Positions 1-9,851 are shown, numbered from the stretch's first letter. The stretch is 64,000 nt of DNA from Eubacterium plexicaudatum ASF492 (GCF_000364225.2 NZ_AQFT02000001.1:930001-994000); one strand, 5' to 3'. Notes: generated by a model not told the origin, from the sequence alone. Made by a program: numbers and translations.

Positions 1-66
1 TAATAATGGTTTAATAGGTGTTGGTAGGTATATTTTCAAACATTAGAATGAGGAGGAATAAATTTT

Positions 67-1278
67 ATGAGTAATTATTTAGCTAAAAACACTTTACCAC
101 ATGTAGGAACTACACCTGCGGTTAGAGGGGATGGCATTAAATTTTATGATGCAAATGGTAAACAGTACTATGATTTTTCAAGTCAAACACTTAACTTATT
201 ACTAGGGCAATGTCATCCTAGTATAGTTAAGGCAATTAGAGAACAAGCCGGTAGAATTTCATATGCATCTAGCCGTTTTGGAACAGATGTATATTTTGAG
301 GCGGTGGAATTATTGCATAGCATTGCCCCTAATCCGGAATCTAAAGTAAATATAAAAATGTGTGATGGATCTGATGCTAACGAAACGGCAATAAAGACAG
401 CCAGAAAATATACAAATAAACCGGGAATTATTTCTTTTTATAAGATGCATACCGGACAGACTACTCAAACCATAAATATTAGAGGATATGGCAGAGACGA
501 GAGAACTTTGATTGGAACGACAGATCAGGTTTATTTTGTGAATCCACCCAAATGTAAAGATTTAATGGATTACTTGGATACACTGGAAGAAATAGAAGAA
601 ATAGCGAAAAGAGAAAAAATAGGCGGACTTATATTAGATCCATTAATGGTCAATGGCGGATTACTTGTTAATAAAAATACGAGGGAATATCTTAGAGCAA
701 TACAAACCATTTGCAAGAATTATAATATGATTTTTATTTTAGATGAAAATCAAACATTCGGATGGTTTCCAACATTATTTGCATCAAAATACTGGGACAT
801 TGATCCTGATATTATTACTTTAGGAAAAGGATTATCTGGGGGAAATCCCTTAGCAGGAGTTATCATTAAGGACTATTTGGACGGAGTATTGGATTACAAT
901 GAGGCGGACTTTACAAATGGCGGAAATCCACTGTGTTGTGCAGCAACGATAGCTACAATAAATACATTACTTAATACAAATTTTAAAATTATGGAAAAAG
1001 AAAAAATTTTTACTGAAGGTTTTTCAGTAATAAAGGAAAAGTTTAGTAATGTTAATGTAAGAGGAATCGGGATAATCTGGTGTTTAGACTTGTCTGACAT
1101 TGAATCTGATAATAACCTGACATCTAGTATTTACAAGGTAATGCTTGACAGAGGGATTTTCTTGCGTCAATACGGAAATAAACTTATTTTTAAGCCGCCA
1201 GTAATTGTAACTGAGGAGGAAATACGAATGGTTATGCTCAAGTTACGAAAGGTTATGGAGGAAGTATTGTGCAATTAG
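67..1278 (+). CDS. Class III PLP-dependent aminotransferase
   Basis: This 403-residue protein has the layout of class III aminotransferases of the glutamate-1-semialdehyde aminomutase type. The PLP-contacting Asp lies in FILDENQTFGW near residue 225 and the Schiff-base Lys in LGKGLSGG near residue 262; GGNPLCCAA follows further on. Family members transfer amino groups on keto acids, aldehydes or keto-sugars, and the substrate here is unknown. The start follows GAGGAGGAA with good spacing. It overlaps the next gene by 10 bp, so the two are co-transcribed and perhaps translationally coupled. Its neighbours (sugar isomerase-like, beta-helix protein, MDR dehydrogenase) suggest an amino-sugar or aminocyclitol pathway, which is inference. 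The operon may begin upstream of the window. Confidence 0.85.
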   Translation: MSNYLAKNTLPHVGTTPAVRGDGIKFYDANGKQYYDFSSQTLNLLLGQCHPSIVKAIREQAGRISYASSRFGTDVYFEAVELLHSIAPNPESKVNIKMCDGSDANETAIKTARKYTNKPGIISFYKMHTGQTTQTINIRGYGRDERTLIGTTDQVYFVNPPKCKDLMDYLDTLEEIEEIAKREKIGGLILDPLMVNGGLLVNKNTREYLRAIQTICKNYNMIFILDENQTFGWFPTLFASKYWDIDPDIITLGKGLSGGNPLAGVIIKDYLDGVLDYNEADFTNGGNPLCCAATIATINTLLNTNFKIMEKEKIFTEGFSVIKEKFSNVNVRGIGIIWCLDLSDIESDNNLTSSIYKVMLDRGIFLRQYGNKLIFKPPVIVTEEEIRMVMLKLRKVMEEVLCN

Positions 1279-2037
1279 GAATTTTTACAAGAGTCTTTCA
1301 GGATATTTCTTTTGATGAGATGGTTAAGCAGGCTCGTGGTTATGGATTTAAAACACTGGAACTAACTGCAAATTATAAAAGCAAACATATCAATATAATG
1401 CAGCCAGATATAGAACATATTTTGCAAATCATTGAACAAAATGATTTACAGATCACATCATTGGATATACACAGAGATAGCCAATTATTTCTTGGTGCAA
1501 AGGGGAAGGATACTTATCATTTTTATCCGGGAACATCTGTTGAGCAACAAGAATATGCGGAAAAAGTTTTGTATCAAATAGCAGAGGTCACAAAACAATT
1601 GAACGTAAGAGTTGTAGTGGGAAATATTGGGTGTTTAGATTTTTCTGATATATTTGAGTGGCCATCTAAATCCGGTTGGAAAAATCAATTAAGTATAGCA
1701 AAAGAAAAATGGATGCCCATTTTAGAACGATATTACACAGAGAATATAATTTTTGCGCATGAAATTGGTCCACAACAATTAGCATTTAATACTGAAACAG
1801 CACTTGAATTGGCTGACGTTTTCGAGAATATTCCATCTTTGGGTTTTTGTATTGATCCATCCCAATTGTTATATACGGGAATAAATATCTCAGATTGTAT
1901 AGAGTCACTAGGAAAAAAGGTGGTTAATTTTCATGCAAAGGACGCAGAATTTAATCATACTGTTAGAAAATCAGGCATTTTAGCTCATGGAAATTATAGT
2001 CCGATAAACCGAGGATATAGGTCCCGCATACCTGGAT

Positions 2038-3488
2038 CTTAACTTGACCCACAAGTTTATATGGATATCCTCTTGTTTCTATGCTATACTAAAGAAAAAG
2101 AGGTGATCCGTATGACGGCAGAATATACGAATTGGGAAACGGAATTTGTAGATGTAAAATTTGTTGATCAGCGTTTGAAATCACGTTTTTTTAAAATTAT
2201 GGATGCATTTGCTGCAGCGCCAGATAAATCCACCTGGGCTGCAGCCGGATCCAGAAGTTCTGCAAAAGCAGCGTATCGCTTCTTTAGTAATAAGGATGTA
2301 TCCAGGGATGAACTGTTGGATAGTGTATCTAGGGCAACTGTAGAAAAAATGAAACATGCGGATGCAGATTGGATACTTGCCATTCAGGATACCACATCTG
2401 TTGGATTTGGAAACCGGAAAGCAATCAAAGGAATGGGATACCATTGCAGTACGGAACAGAGGGGAATGCTTGTACATTCTTGTATAGCGGCCACAGACCA
2501 GGGAATTCCCCTGGGCCTTCTTTATCAGGAAATACATACGAGGGATGTACGCAGGGATGACTCTGGAACAAAAGATGAAAAACGTTCCAGGCCAATAGAA
2601 GAAAAGAGAGCTACCGATGGATTCATACAATGAACGAAATTCATCAGAGGGTTGCAGAAGATATTCCGGTATTGACAGTATGTGACCGTGAAGGAGATTT
2701 TTATGAATTTTTTTCGAACGCTGCAGATTTGGGAGAAAATTTTCTGATTCGGCTAGTGCAAAACCGCATGGTGGATGACGGAAAAAAGATTTTTCATGAA
2801 CTCCACCAGTCTCCTGTGGCTGGAAGTATGGTTGTCAGGATGGGCAGGAATCCCAAAGAACACATTCCAGCCAGAAATGTAAAAATGGATTATCATTATA
2901 AAGAGGTTGTGGTTCACTGTCCAAAAAGGAGAACAGAAAAACATATACGAGAAAAACTTGTACTAACAGCAATTTATGTACATGAATCCGGAAAAAAGGA
3001 ACCGAATGGTTTCTGCTAACAACGGTAAGAGTAAAAAACGAAAAAGATATAGAAAAGCTGATACAATGTTATGCACACAGATGGAAAATAGAACGTTTTC
3101 ATTTCATCTTAAAAAGTGGATGCAAAATAGAGAAAAATCAGGCGAGGGAATATGAGAGATTAAAATTTTTAACATTACTATATTCGGTTATCGCACTGCA
3201 GATACTAAATTTGACTTATTTAGGAAAAATATGTCCGGAAATCTCGAGTGAAATTGTGTTTGATAAAGAAGAATGGAAAATATTATACTGCTGTGCAAGA
3301 AAAACAAAAGAAATTCCTGAAACATATACACTGAAAGAGGCGATTTATGATTTAGGGATTCTGAGTGGAATAAAAGGTGCTCCGAGCGATGGTATGCCCG
3401 GAGCACGTTCTATTTGTCAGGGCTTAGAGGTTCTTTGCTCATTACTTGATTATCGAAAATATATGTTATAATTGTGGGTCAAGTTAAG
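2038..3488 (+). mobile_element. IS4-type insertion sequence with perfect ends and 8-bp target duplication
   Basis: The element is 1451 bp with perfect 17-bp terminal inverted repeats, CTTAACTTGACCCACAA at 2038-2054 and its complement at 3472-3488. It is flanked by an 8-bp direct duplication ACCTGGAT at 2030-2037 and 3489-3496. Intact ends and exact duplication mean a recent insertion. It interrupts the sugar isomerase gene. Confidence 0.93.
2112..3471 (+). pseudogene. IS4-family (Tn5-like) transposase, two frameshifts
   Basis: The coding region runs through three frames: 2112-2633, about 2620-3019 and about 3000-3471. The N-terminal third has the Tn5-type DNA-binding region (SAKAAYRFFSNKDVS) followed by WILAIQDTTSV with the first catalytic Asp. 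The middle has VLTVCDREGDFYEFF with the second Asp. The last part has YAHRWKIERFHFILK, which fits the IS4 signature Y-2-R-3-E-6-K with the catalytic Glu. Both shifts are one-base losses, the pattern seen in many genes of this window, so the element could be active if the losses are sequencing errors. The start ATG at 2112 follows AAAGAGGTG. Confidence 0.85.
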
Positions 3489-3697
3489 ACCTGGATGGGG
3501 AGATGTGGATTGGAAAAAAACATTAACTTCATTAAAAATAATTGATTATCAAGGTCCAATCTCTGTGGAAATTGAGGATCAATTTTTAGAAAAGGATGAA
3601 GCGCTGAAGAAAACAATTGCCTTTTTATCGCCTCTTTTGTTTAAGTAAATATTTATATTTAGCAGATGAAAATAGTTGTTATCAATTGGGAGGGCAT

Positions 3698-4399
3698 ATG
3701 TTTAAAATAAGTGATATTATCGAAATAAATGGATCGGATCTATATACAGTATTTGCAGATTACGATAGTAAACCGTGGGAACTGATAAAGAATTTAGACA
3801 TTATATTGTCTGAATTGAATATTAGTGGGACGAATTACAGAGAAAACTATGAACATTGTATTGATGAAGATAATACAAATATTTTCATCGGAGAAGGGAC
3901 AACGTTAGAATCGGGAGCAAATATCAAGAACAACGTAATAATAGGCAAAAACTGTCGTATTAAGGGAGGGGCTGCTATTGGACCTAATGTTTTTATAATG
4001 GATGGGTGTACAATTGGGCATTGTTCAGAAGTAGAAAATAGTATTTTCATGAGCAATTCAAATGCTGCACATTTAAATTTTGTAGGACATTCTATTATCG
4101 GAAGTAATGTAAATTTAGCAGCAGGTGTGATCTGTTCTAATTTTAAACAACTCCCTTTCGGGGCTGATATTAACATACAAGTTAATGGTAGAAAAATTAA
4201 TACCAAAATGTCTCTTTTGGGTTCTTTTATAGGAGATTATACTAAGATCGGTTGTAATTCCGTATTGAATCCAGGAACTATAATTTCTAAGAGAGTAATT
4301 GTATATCCGGGAAACATATTGAGAGGCTATATAGATACAAGTGTAATAATTAAAGGAGCTGATAAGCATAGTGTTAGAATTGAAGAATCAACAGTTTGA
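3698..4399 (+). CDS. Left-handed parallel beta-helix protein (sugar-nucleotide/acyltransferase-like)
   Basis: This 233-residue protein carries hexapeptide-type repeats from about residue 55 to 220 (IFIGEGTTLESGANIKNNV, IIGKNCRIKGGAAIGPNV, SIIGSNVNLAAGV, SFIGDYTKIGCNSVLNPG), predicting a left-handed beta-helix. The repeats resemble the C-terminal helix of UDP-GlcNAc pyrophosphorylase-type enzymes, but there is no nucleotidyltransferase domain. A role as acyltransferase or sugar-binding partner is inference. I take ATG 3698 because GGGAGGG sits just upstream; a longer reading from 3617 overlaps the isomerase end without a ribosome site. It overlaps the next gene, which starts at 4371. Confidence 0.75.
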   Translation: MFKISDIIEINGSDLYTVFADYDSKPWELIKNLDIILSELNISGTNYRENYEHCIDEDNTNIFIGEGTTLESGANIKNNVIIGKNCRIKGGAAIGPNVFIMDGCTIGHCSEVENSIFMSNSNAAHLNFVGHSIIGSNVNLAAGVICSNFKQLPFGADINIQVNGRKINTKMSLLGSFIGDYTKIGCNSVLNPGTIISKRVIVYPGNILRGYIDTSVIIKGADKHSVRIEESTV

Positions 4400-5249
4400 G
4401 TTGTCGGGGAGAAAAAATCTTCTTTTGAAAACAAATTCTATAATTGTTAATGATGATAATGCTAAAGTTGTCTTACTGCAAGCAATTTATTGGGGGGTAT
4501 GTACAAGCGATGTTAAATCATATGTAAGTGGCAAGGGAGCTTATTTTGGTCATGAGATGTTACTAAAAGTAATTTATTCGAGAATACCTAACTTAGTAAA
4601 AGGAACGTATGTTGTTCCTATACATACCAATCCGCAAGGAAAGCATACAATTAAATTATCATATCAAAAGTATTTTATCATGAAAGAAGAAGATATAGAC
4701 AATTTATTTCCTATAGAATCTATTGATTTAAAAAATTTTATTTTTCTTGATACTTTATCATGTGTTTTGCACGCTATTAAGAAAATAGCGAAATATTGTG
4801 ATATAGATAAAAGTGAGATTGTTATATTAGGGGATGGATTTGTCGGGCAGCTATTCGATAAGGTTTTAAAAAGCAAAGGAGCTGTTACTCAAATATCAAG
4901 AAGAAATCATATTGTGAGCAATTATTCTGCGAATGTATGCATTGATACTACCGGAAACGCTGAATTTATCAATAGACATATAGAACTTATTGACAATGAA
5001 GGGATAATTATTTTGTTTTCACAAATTAATATGAAAAACTTGAATATTGAAAAAATTAGAAAAAATGACATGTGTATTTTCTATTCATACTTTTGCCAGA
5101 GAGATGATGTTGCAGATGCTATTGAATATTTGAGAGAAAATTCACTGGACGATTTAGTTCAGGTTTTTAGCGGAGCAGAAAAACTTAAAGATGTTTTGGA
5201 TTTAACAGAAGAAAAGCAAATTATAAGGGGAATTATATCGTTAGAGTAA
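4371..5249 (+). CDS. MDR-type (zinc alcohol dehydrogenase-like) oxidoreductase
   Basis: The 292-residue protein has a degenerate GroES-like N-terminal half (YWGVCTSDVKSY and FGHEML recall the metal-binding GVCGTD and GHE motifs) and a Rossmann half with EIVILGDGFVGQLFDKVLKSKG near residue 146, then CIDTTGN. It is shorter than the usual 340-350 residues. GTG at 4371 is the likely start, with AAAGGAG 13 bp upstream and 29 bp of overlap with the previous gene. Medium-chain dehydrogenases oxidise or reduce alcohols and polyols with NAD(P); here the partner steps would be transamination and isomerisation. Substrate unknown. Confidence 0.72.
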   Translation: MLELKNQQFELSGRKNLLLKTNSIIVNDDNAKVVLLQAIYWGVCTSDVKSYVSGKGAYFGHEMLLKVIYSRIPNLVKGTYVVPIHTNPQGKHTIKLSYQKYFIMKEEDIDNLFPIESIDLKNFIFLDTLSCVLHAIKKIAKYCDIDKSEIVILGDGFVGQLFDKVLKSKGAVTQISRRNHIVSNYSANVCIDTTGNAEFINRHIELIDNEGIIILFSQINMKNLNIEKIRKNDMCIFYSYFCQRDDVADAIEYLRENSLDDLVQVFSGAEKLKDVLDLTEEKQIIRGIISLE

Positions 5250-5601
5250 GAACATAGTAATTAGCGAAGAATATATTAATGCGTATCTGCTGATTAATTT
5301 TGATTTGTTCAATTTTGCTGACTTTATTGGGGCTTTGTGGTATAATGATTTTAAGAACTGAACGCCCAATTTGGTAAATTAAGAGAAAAATCAATAGCGA
5401 GACTTGTCCGTACATAATTGGAAAAGGTCATAGTAAACCTTGACAAAGGGTTTTATGATGCTAATTATGATAGCACTGGTGTAATAAGAGAGGTTTGCTA
5501 TAATAAAGCTGAATATATTGGAGAAAAACTTTATGGGTAGTTCTAATTTTGTTATCGCTAATTCTTGAAAGAATTGGAAACTATTATTCAGGAGGAAAGT
5601 T
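5250..5601. other. Intergenic region with probable promoter
   Basis: No convincing gene lies in this 352-bp AT-rich gap. A TTTGCTATAAT stretch near 5500 is a plausible -10 for the downstream fusion gene, and AGGAGGAAAG before 5602 is its ribosome site. The material at 5250-5450 may be decayed coding sequence, but I recognise no product. Confidence 0.4.
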
Positions 5602-6807
5602 ATGAATTATGACGAAAACGACTTTTTAGAAACAGCAGACCATGATACATTGGAGAAAATAGCTCGTGCAAGGGAATTGACACGAAAATATTATTTTTCG
5701 GATTATAATGATAGAGAAAATAGAAACTCCATTCTTATGGAATTACTGGGAAGCATGGGAAAAAATGTTGCAATTGACACACCATTTTACTGTGACTACG
5801 GAAAAAATATCTTTTTGGGAAATGATGTAATTATCAATATGAACTGTACTTTTGTGGATAATAAACCAATTCGTATTGGAAATAAAGTATTGATTGCATC
5901 AAATGTACAGATTTATACATCTTCACATCCTGTTCTTCCGCTGGAACGTTTGGTATCAGATTGGGAGGAGCGAAAGACAACATTCTTTAGAACATATGCA
6001 CGTCCAGTGGAAATTGGAAACAATGTATGGATTGGGGGTGGCAGTATTCTTTTGCCGGGAGTGACGATAGGTGAAAACAGCGTTATAGGAGCTGGAAGTG
6101 TAGTAAATCGCTCTATTCCTGCAAATTGTGTGGCAGTGGGAAATCCATGTAGAGTGATTCGCTACTTTTCATCGGACAATGAAAGGCAGAAAAAAAGTGA
6201 AAAATGGCTGGAATGGGCGGTAGAATTGCAGAGTTTGGCTCAAGCAGGATTGACTTATGGTAATGATGTTTATGATAAAGAGCGATACCAAAGGATAAGA
6301 GATATATCTGCCGAGATTTTAGCATATAAAACGGATTTCTCTCTTGAAAAGGTAAAGAACCTGTTTTGTAATGAAATTGGTTATCAGACACCTAAACTTG
6401 ATACGAGAGCAGCTATTTTTAATGACGGAAAAATACTTCTTGTAAGAGAGAACAATGGGAAATGGTCGTTACCGGGTGGATGGGTTGACGTGAATTTATC
6501 TATAAAAGAAAATACCATTAAAGAAGTCAAGGAGGAAGCTGGGTTAGATGTAACAGCAGACAAAATCATTGCAGTTCAAGACCGGGCAAAACATAATCTG
6601 CCATTATATGCTTATGGCGTATGTAAGATATTTGTGTTATGCTCTGTTATGGGCGGACATTTTGAAAATAACATTGAAACGACGGAATTTCAATATTTTG
6701 ATGAAAATAACTTGCCAGAACTTGCAACAGAAAAAAATAATGAGGAACAAGTTAGGATGTGCTTTGAAGCATATTTACGCAGAGATTGGGTAACTGTATT
6801 TGACTAA
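5602..6807 (+). CDS. Maltose/galactoside O-acetyltransferase-like protein fused to a NUDIX hydrolase
   Basis: This is a 401-residue two-domain fusion. Residues 1 to about 190 match the LacA/NodL/Maa acetyltransferase family: the FLGNDVIINMNC region, the catalytic-His segment YTSSHP, and C-terminal hexapeptides (VWIGGGSILLPGVTIGENS). Residues 191-260 resemble the N-terminal helical domain of the YjhB-type ADP-ribose/nucleoside-diphosphate hydrolases. Residues 265-400 are a NUDIX domain with GGWVDVN and KEVKEEAGL. Against the consensus G-x5-E-x7-REUxEExGU, the first Glu is Leu and the Arg is Lys, while the metal-binding EExG core is intact. The start has AGGAGG. Substrate unknown; one chain may join two formerly separate genes. 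Confidence 0.83.
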   Translation: MNYDENDFLETADHDTLEKIARARELTRKYYFSDYNDRENRNSILMELLGSMGKNVAIDTPFYCDYGKNIFLGNDVIINMNCTFVDNKPIRIGNKVLIASNVQIYTSSHPVLPLERLVSDWEERKTTFFRTYARPVEIGNNVWIGGGSILLPGVTIGENSVIGAGSVVNRSIPANCVAVGNPCRVIRYFSSDNERQKKSEKWLEWAVELQSLAQAGLTYGNDVYDKERYQRIRDISAEILAYKTDFSLEKVKNLFCNEIGYQTPKLDTRAAIFNDGKILLVRENNGKWSLPGGWVDVNLSIKENTIKEVKEEAGLDVTADKIIAVQDRAKHNLPLYAYGVCKIFVLCSVMGGHFENNIETTEFQYFDENNLPELATEKNNEEQVRMCFEAYLRRDWVTVFD

Positions 6808-6829
6808 AAAACATATGAGAGGATATAAG

Positions 6830-7449
6830 ATGAAATATAAACAGATTGTATTTGACATAGATGGAACCTTAATTGATACAGAATATGCGGTGCTTCATTC
6901 TCTACAGGACACTGTTGCGCATATAACAGGAAAAAAAACTGAAATTGACAGTTTATCTTTTGCATTAGGGATTACAGGTGAAGATACACTGAATAAATTG
7001 GGAATTACAGAAACTTCCGTGTCATTATCCCTGTGGAATGAATACATGAAAAATATATGGGTACTGTATGTTTGTTTGAATCCATTATCGATCTGATCGA
7101 ACAGCTTACATTACAAGGGTATGGGCTTGGCATCGTTACATCAAAAACAAAGGATGAATTTGCTCATGATTTCAGTCCTTTTGGAATTGATGGTTATTTC
7201 AAGATAGTTGTTTGTGCAGATGATACGGATGAACACAAACCTGCTCCAGCCCCGTTAATAAAGTATACAGAATTAGCGAATTGCACCAAAAATGAACTTT
7301 TATATATTGGAGACAGTGCATATGATATGGAATGTGCTATGAGAGCAGGAATAGACTTTGCATTAGCTGGGTGGGGGGCAAATAAGGAATTGAAATCTCC
7401 AGTTTCGTTTGCTACTCCAAATGAAGTGCTAAAGTGGTTAAATGAATAG
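6830..7449 (+). pseudogene. HAD-family phosphatase (PpaX/phosphoglycolate phosphatase-like), frameshifted
   Basis: Motif I FDIDGTLIDT is at residues 6-15, motif II around LGIVTSKT, and the motif III/IV region is HKPAPAPLIKY and YIGDSAYDME, so it is a C1-capped HAD hydrolase acting on small phosphate esters or pyrophosphate. The reading frame breaks at the five-A run at 7049-7053; one extra A restores NEYMKKYMGTVCLFES and a full 206-residue protein. The ATG at 6830 follows GAGAGGA, 22 bp after the fusion gene's stop, so the two are probably one operon. Whether the shift is real cannot be told from sequence alone. Confidence 0.78.
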
Positions 7450-7541
7450 CTTATATTAGATATGCTGATAAGTCAATAGAAGATATTAGCCTTTCGCGTA
7501 CTACAGTGGTTGAGATGTGAGCTTTAAGAGGTCACTGCCTA

Positions 7542-8810
7542 GTATAGCAAATATTAAGTTATTGATAGTTTAAATAGTTGCCGCTTCATCAGGATCAATT
7601 TCGTCCATTTTATATGTCCAATGATAGACAATCGGATCAGCATTGATCTCATCGAAGTAGCGGTATATTCGTTCCGATAGTTCCTCCTTTGAATTGACAC
7701 GAATCCCCTTTAACATCTGCTTTGTCATTTTGCTAAAGAAGCTTTCGATCATGTTCAGCCACGAGGTATGTGTCGGGGTAAATACAAATACAAATCGGTC
7801 TTCCGGCAGTGTTGCGAGAAACTTCCGGGTCTCCTTTGAAGTATGGGCTGAGTGGTTGTCCAATATCAGCCGGATTGTGTCTCCCTCCGGGTATTTTGCA
7901 TCGAGAATCTTTAGGAACCTGATAAAATCGGAACTTTTGTGTGACTGGCTGACCAGCGGGACTACCTCGCCTGTCAGCAGATCAATGCCTGCAAGCAGTG
8001 ATAACGTTCCAAGCCGCACATACTCATAATCCCGGCGGACATAACCGTTTTCCTCTGTTGGGTTATGGTCAGGATATTTATTGGCAATAGCCTGAATGCC
8101 GGGTTTTTCATCATACGAAACTGTATGTGTCAAATGCCCGCTGTCCGGTATGATGATGTTTCCATCATCATCAAGCTGCATCTCGACCTGTTTATAAACC
8201 AGGAGGACATCATGCATCTTATTCTCAAAATCAGGGTCTTTCCGCTCAAGATAATACTTGATCTTGAACGGTTTGATATCCATCTTTTTGAGATATTTTT
8301 GAAGCCACGGCTTTGTAACAGTCTTTAAACGTGGATAGCCTGCTTCTTCCGCATGCATCTGTATATGTTTATGCAGCGCAGCCAATGTCCATAATTCTGC
8401 GGCATAGCCAAGGTCACAGGGCTTTTGGCAGGCGATACTGACAATCCATGATTTTGCATCGTCGGTAACCTCAACCGGGCGGCCGGAGCGTTCGTCATCA
8501 AATATGGCAAGGTTGATTCCATTGTTGAGATAACGGCCAATACAGCGCCGGACGGTATTCACACTGACGCCCAGACCGTCTGCAATAGCTTTGTCTGTTT
8601 TTGCTTCAGACTTCCATAACAACATGCGGGCACGGTCAACAACCTGTGCCTGGATAGTTCTGGTTTTGATCAACGATCTCAGATAGGTACGTTCCTCATT
8701 TGATATTGTAATGCTATAAGGTAATGCTGGCATAATTGACCTCCAAAATATATTGAGCAAGTCTATTATACCAGATGTTAAAAATATCAACAACTTAATT
8801 TATGCCATAC
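7542..8810 (-). mobile_element. IS630-family insertion sequence
   Basis: Imperfect terminal inverted repeats, about 23 of 27 positions matching, begin just inside TA dinucleotides at 7540-7541 and 8811-8812. TA duplication is the hallmark of IS630/Tc1-mariner elements. The single transposase gene fills the interior on the minus strand. Confidence 0.85.
7570..8733 (-). CDS. IS630-family transposase
   Basis: The protein is about 387 residues when started at ATG 8733, which has GGAGGT upstream; a longer reading to 8793 runs into the inverted repeat. The N-terminus holds two helix-turn-helix segments (KTDKAIADGLGVSVNTVRRCIGRYL). The C-terminal DDE domain has GIDLLTGEVVPLV, LILDNHSAHTS for the second acid and THTSWLNMIESFFS for the third. 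It appears complete. GC content is higher than the flanks, as expected of a transferred element. Confidence 0.9.
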   Translation of the reverse strand: MPALPYSITISNEERTYLRSLIKTRTIQAQVVDRARMLLWKSEAKTDKAIADGLGVSVNTVRRCIGRYLNNGINLAIFDDERSGRPVEVTDDAKSWIVSIACQKPCDLGYAAELWTLAALHKHIQMHAEEAGYPRLKTVTKPWLQKYLKKMDIKPFKIKYYLERKDPDFENKMHDVLLVYKQVEMQLDDDGNIIIPDSGHLTHTVSYDEKPGIQAIANKYPDHNPTEENGYVRRDYEYVRLGTLSLLAGIDLLTGEVVPLVSQSHKSSDFIRFLKILDAKYPEGDTIRLILDNHSAHTSKETRKFLATLPEDRFVFVFTPTHTSWLNMIESFFSKMTKQMLKGIRVNSKEELSERIYRYFDEINADPIVYHWTYKMDEIDPDEAATI

Positions 8811-8962
8811 TAGTATTATGTCTATGCTTTTTGACATATACCCTTGAAGAAATATTCTGCGCAATTTGTATCACTTATTTTCCTACATCTCCTTAGACTC
8901 CGATAGGAGAGAACAGCTTGGTTCTGACTGACATAAGATTCATATGATTTCTATATTTACTT

Positions 8963-8995
8963 AGCAGGTAATAATATTCAGATTATTACCTGCTA
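8963..8995. terminator. Perfect stem-loop at the end of the first alpha-CTD-like gene
   Basis: AGCAGGTAATAAT and ATTATTACCTGCT form a perfect inverted repeat around a five-base loop, followed on the plus strand by AAATTTTT. It lies beyond the 3' end of the minus-strand gene at 9071-9760. Confidence 0.6.
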
Positions 8996-9070
8996 AATTT
9001 TTGATTATATTCTTCCAACACCGCTTTTACACTAGGTAAAATAGATGGAGGCATACTATCAATAAATATT

Positions 9071-9760
9071 TCAGCACATGAGCAAAGTTGTGAAACAGTG
9101 TAAATCCGATACTAATGTTTGAGCATCTTTTCTCGGCATAATCTCAAACAGATACTGTTCTTCCCACGTCTGAAAAATAATTCCTTTATCTTTTAGGATA
9201 TAATACATCTTTATAGTATCATTGTAGTCTTGCTGGCATATCATATATAAATCGTGAGTGGTTATTTTTTTCAAATCATCAAAAGAAGTAATCTTATATC
9301 TATAGAGTCCCTCGTATTGTGCTGAATTAAAAGGCAAATGGTATGGAGCCAGATTTTCTTTAATTTCATGTATGGAACGCAATTCTATACCATGAGCTTT
9401 ACATATTTCTTCCAACTCAATCATTGTTTGTTCTCCGAGATTACGCATACGGGCATGTTCCTCTTTAGAGCATAGTGATAATTGCGATAAATACAGGATA
9501 TAATTTCTCTCAAGAATATGTAGAAGCCTTTGGGACATTGGGACATCATAAATTGATATTGCATTTTCCGGGGGTAGTAAATATCCGGCAGTATTAAGTT
9601 CCTGAATAATGGAATAGACACGATGACGTTGCAAGGGGAACTTTTGTATCAAAGAAATATAGTCATGACCTTCCAGATCGGAAACCATAGTAAAGCCCAG
9701 TTCATGAATGATATTTTTAGTACAGTCAGAAATTTTTAAATCATCTATATGCAAATCCAT
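9071..9760 (-). CDS. Protein of tandem RNA polymerase alpha-CTD-like (helix-hairpin-helix) repeats, copy 1
   Basis: The 229-residue protein is a paralogue of the gene at 11733-12491. The segment SIYDVPMSQRLLHILERN, then YLSQL and MRNLGEQTMIELEEICKAHG, closely follows the alpha-CTD pattern of bacterial RNA polymerase (paired helices, a first-helix L-x-x-R, and RNLGxxSxxEI). Similar but weaker units precede and follow it, so I see about three alpha-CTD-like units and no other domain. The alpha-CTD binds the DNA minor groove and activators, so a transcriptional role is plausible but unproven. A double TTCTGC box lies upstream on the same strand. After about 9095 another frame continues to 8986 (VSQLCSCAEIFID) with weak similarity to the paralogue's C-terminus, so the gene may be frameshifted. 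Confidence 0.72.
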   Translation of the reverse strand: MDLHIDDLKISDCTKNIIHELGFTMVSDLEGHDYISLIQKFPLQRHRVYSIIQELNTAGYLLPPENAISIYDVPMSQRLLHILERNYILYLSQLSLCSKEEHARMRNLGEQTMIELEEICKAHGIELRSIHEIKENLAPYHLPFNSAQYEGLYRYKITSFDDLKKITTHDLYMICQQDYNDTIKMYYILKDKGIIFQTWEEQYLFEIMPRKDAQTLVSDLHCFTTLLMC

Positions 9761-9785
9761 AAACTTTCACTCCTTTATTCATTCT

Positions 9786-9851
9786 ATTTTACTCGTAATA
9801 AAGACAAATTGGCAATACATAAAGCAGAAAATGACAATTTTTAGCAGAAAA
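9786..9851 (-). promoter_or_regulatory. Double TTCTGC box (site A) upstream of alpha-CTD-like gene 1
   Basis: On the minus strand the half-sites are the complements of GCAGAA at 9844-9849 and 9824-9829, exactly 20 bp apart. A TAAAAT -10 candidate follows at 9786-9791, about 32 bp on, and AAAGGAG precedes the start at 9760. Confidence 0.72.

Larger units (their letters stand above)
1269..3648 (+). pseudogene. Sugar phosphate isomerase/epimerase, split by an insertion sequence
   Basis: Residues 1 to about 256 (1269-2037) read as a xylose-isomerase-like TIM barrel: LGIFTR start, EIGPQ and GFCIDPSQL strand motifs, and NFHAKDAE. The reading frame is cut by an element at 2038-3488. Excising the element with one copy of the 8-bp duplication restores IPGWGDVDW, a typical C-terminal motif, and the frame runs on to the stop at 3646-3648, giving about 310 residues. 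The start is GTG at 1269 after GGAGG, overlapping the aminotransferase stop. The family isomerises or epimerises sugars and cyclitols, often with a divalent metal. As it stands the gene is inactivated; clean excision would repair it. Confidence 0.82.

Noticed and set aside
3617..3697. An earlier start for the beta-helix protein
   Set aside because: The extension overlaps the isomerase end in another frame and the strong GGGAGGG site is at 3687-3694.
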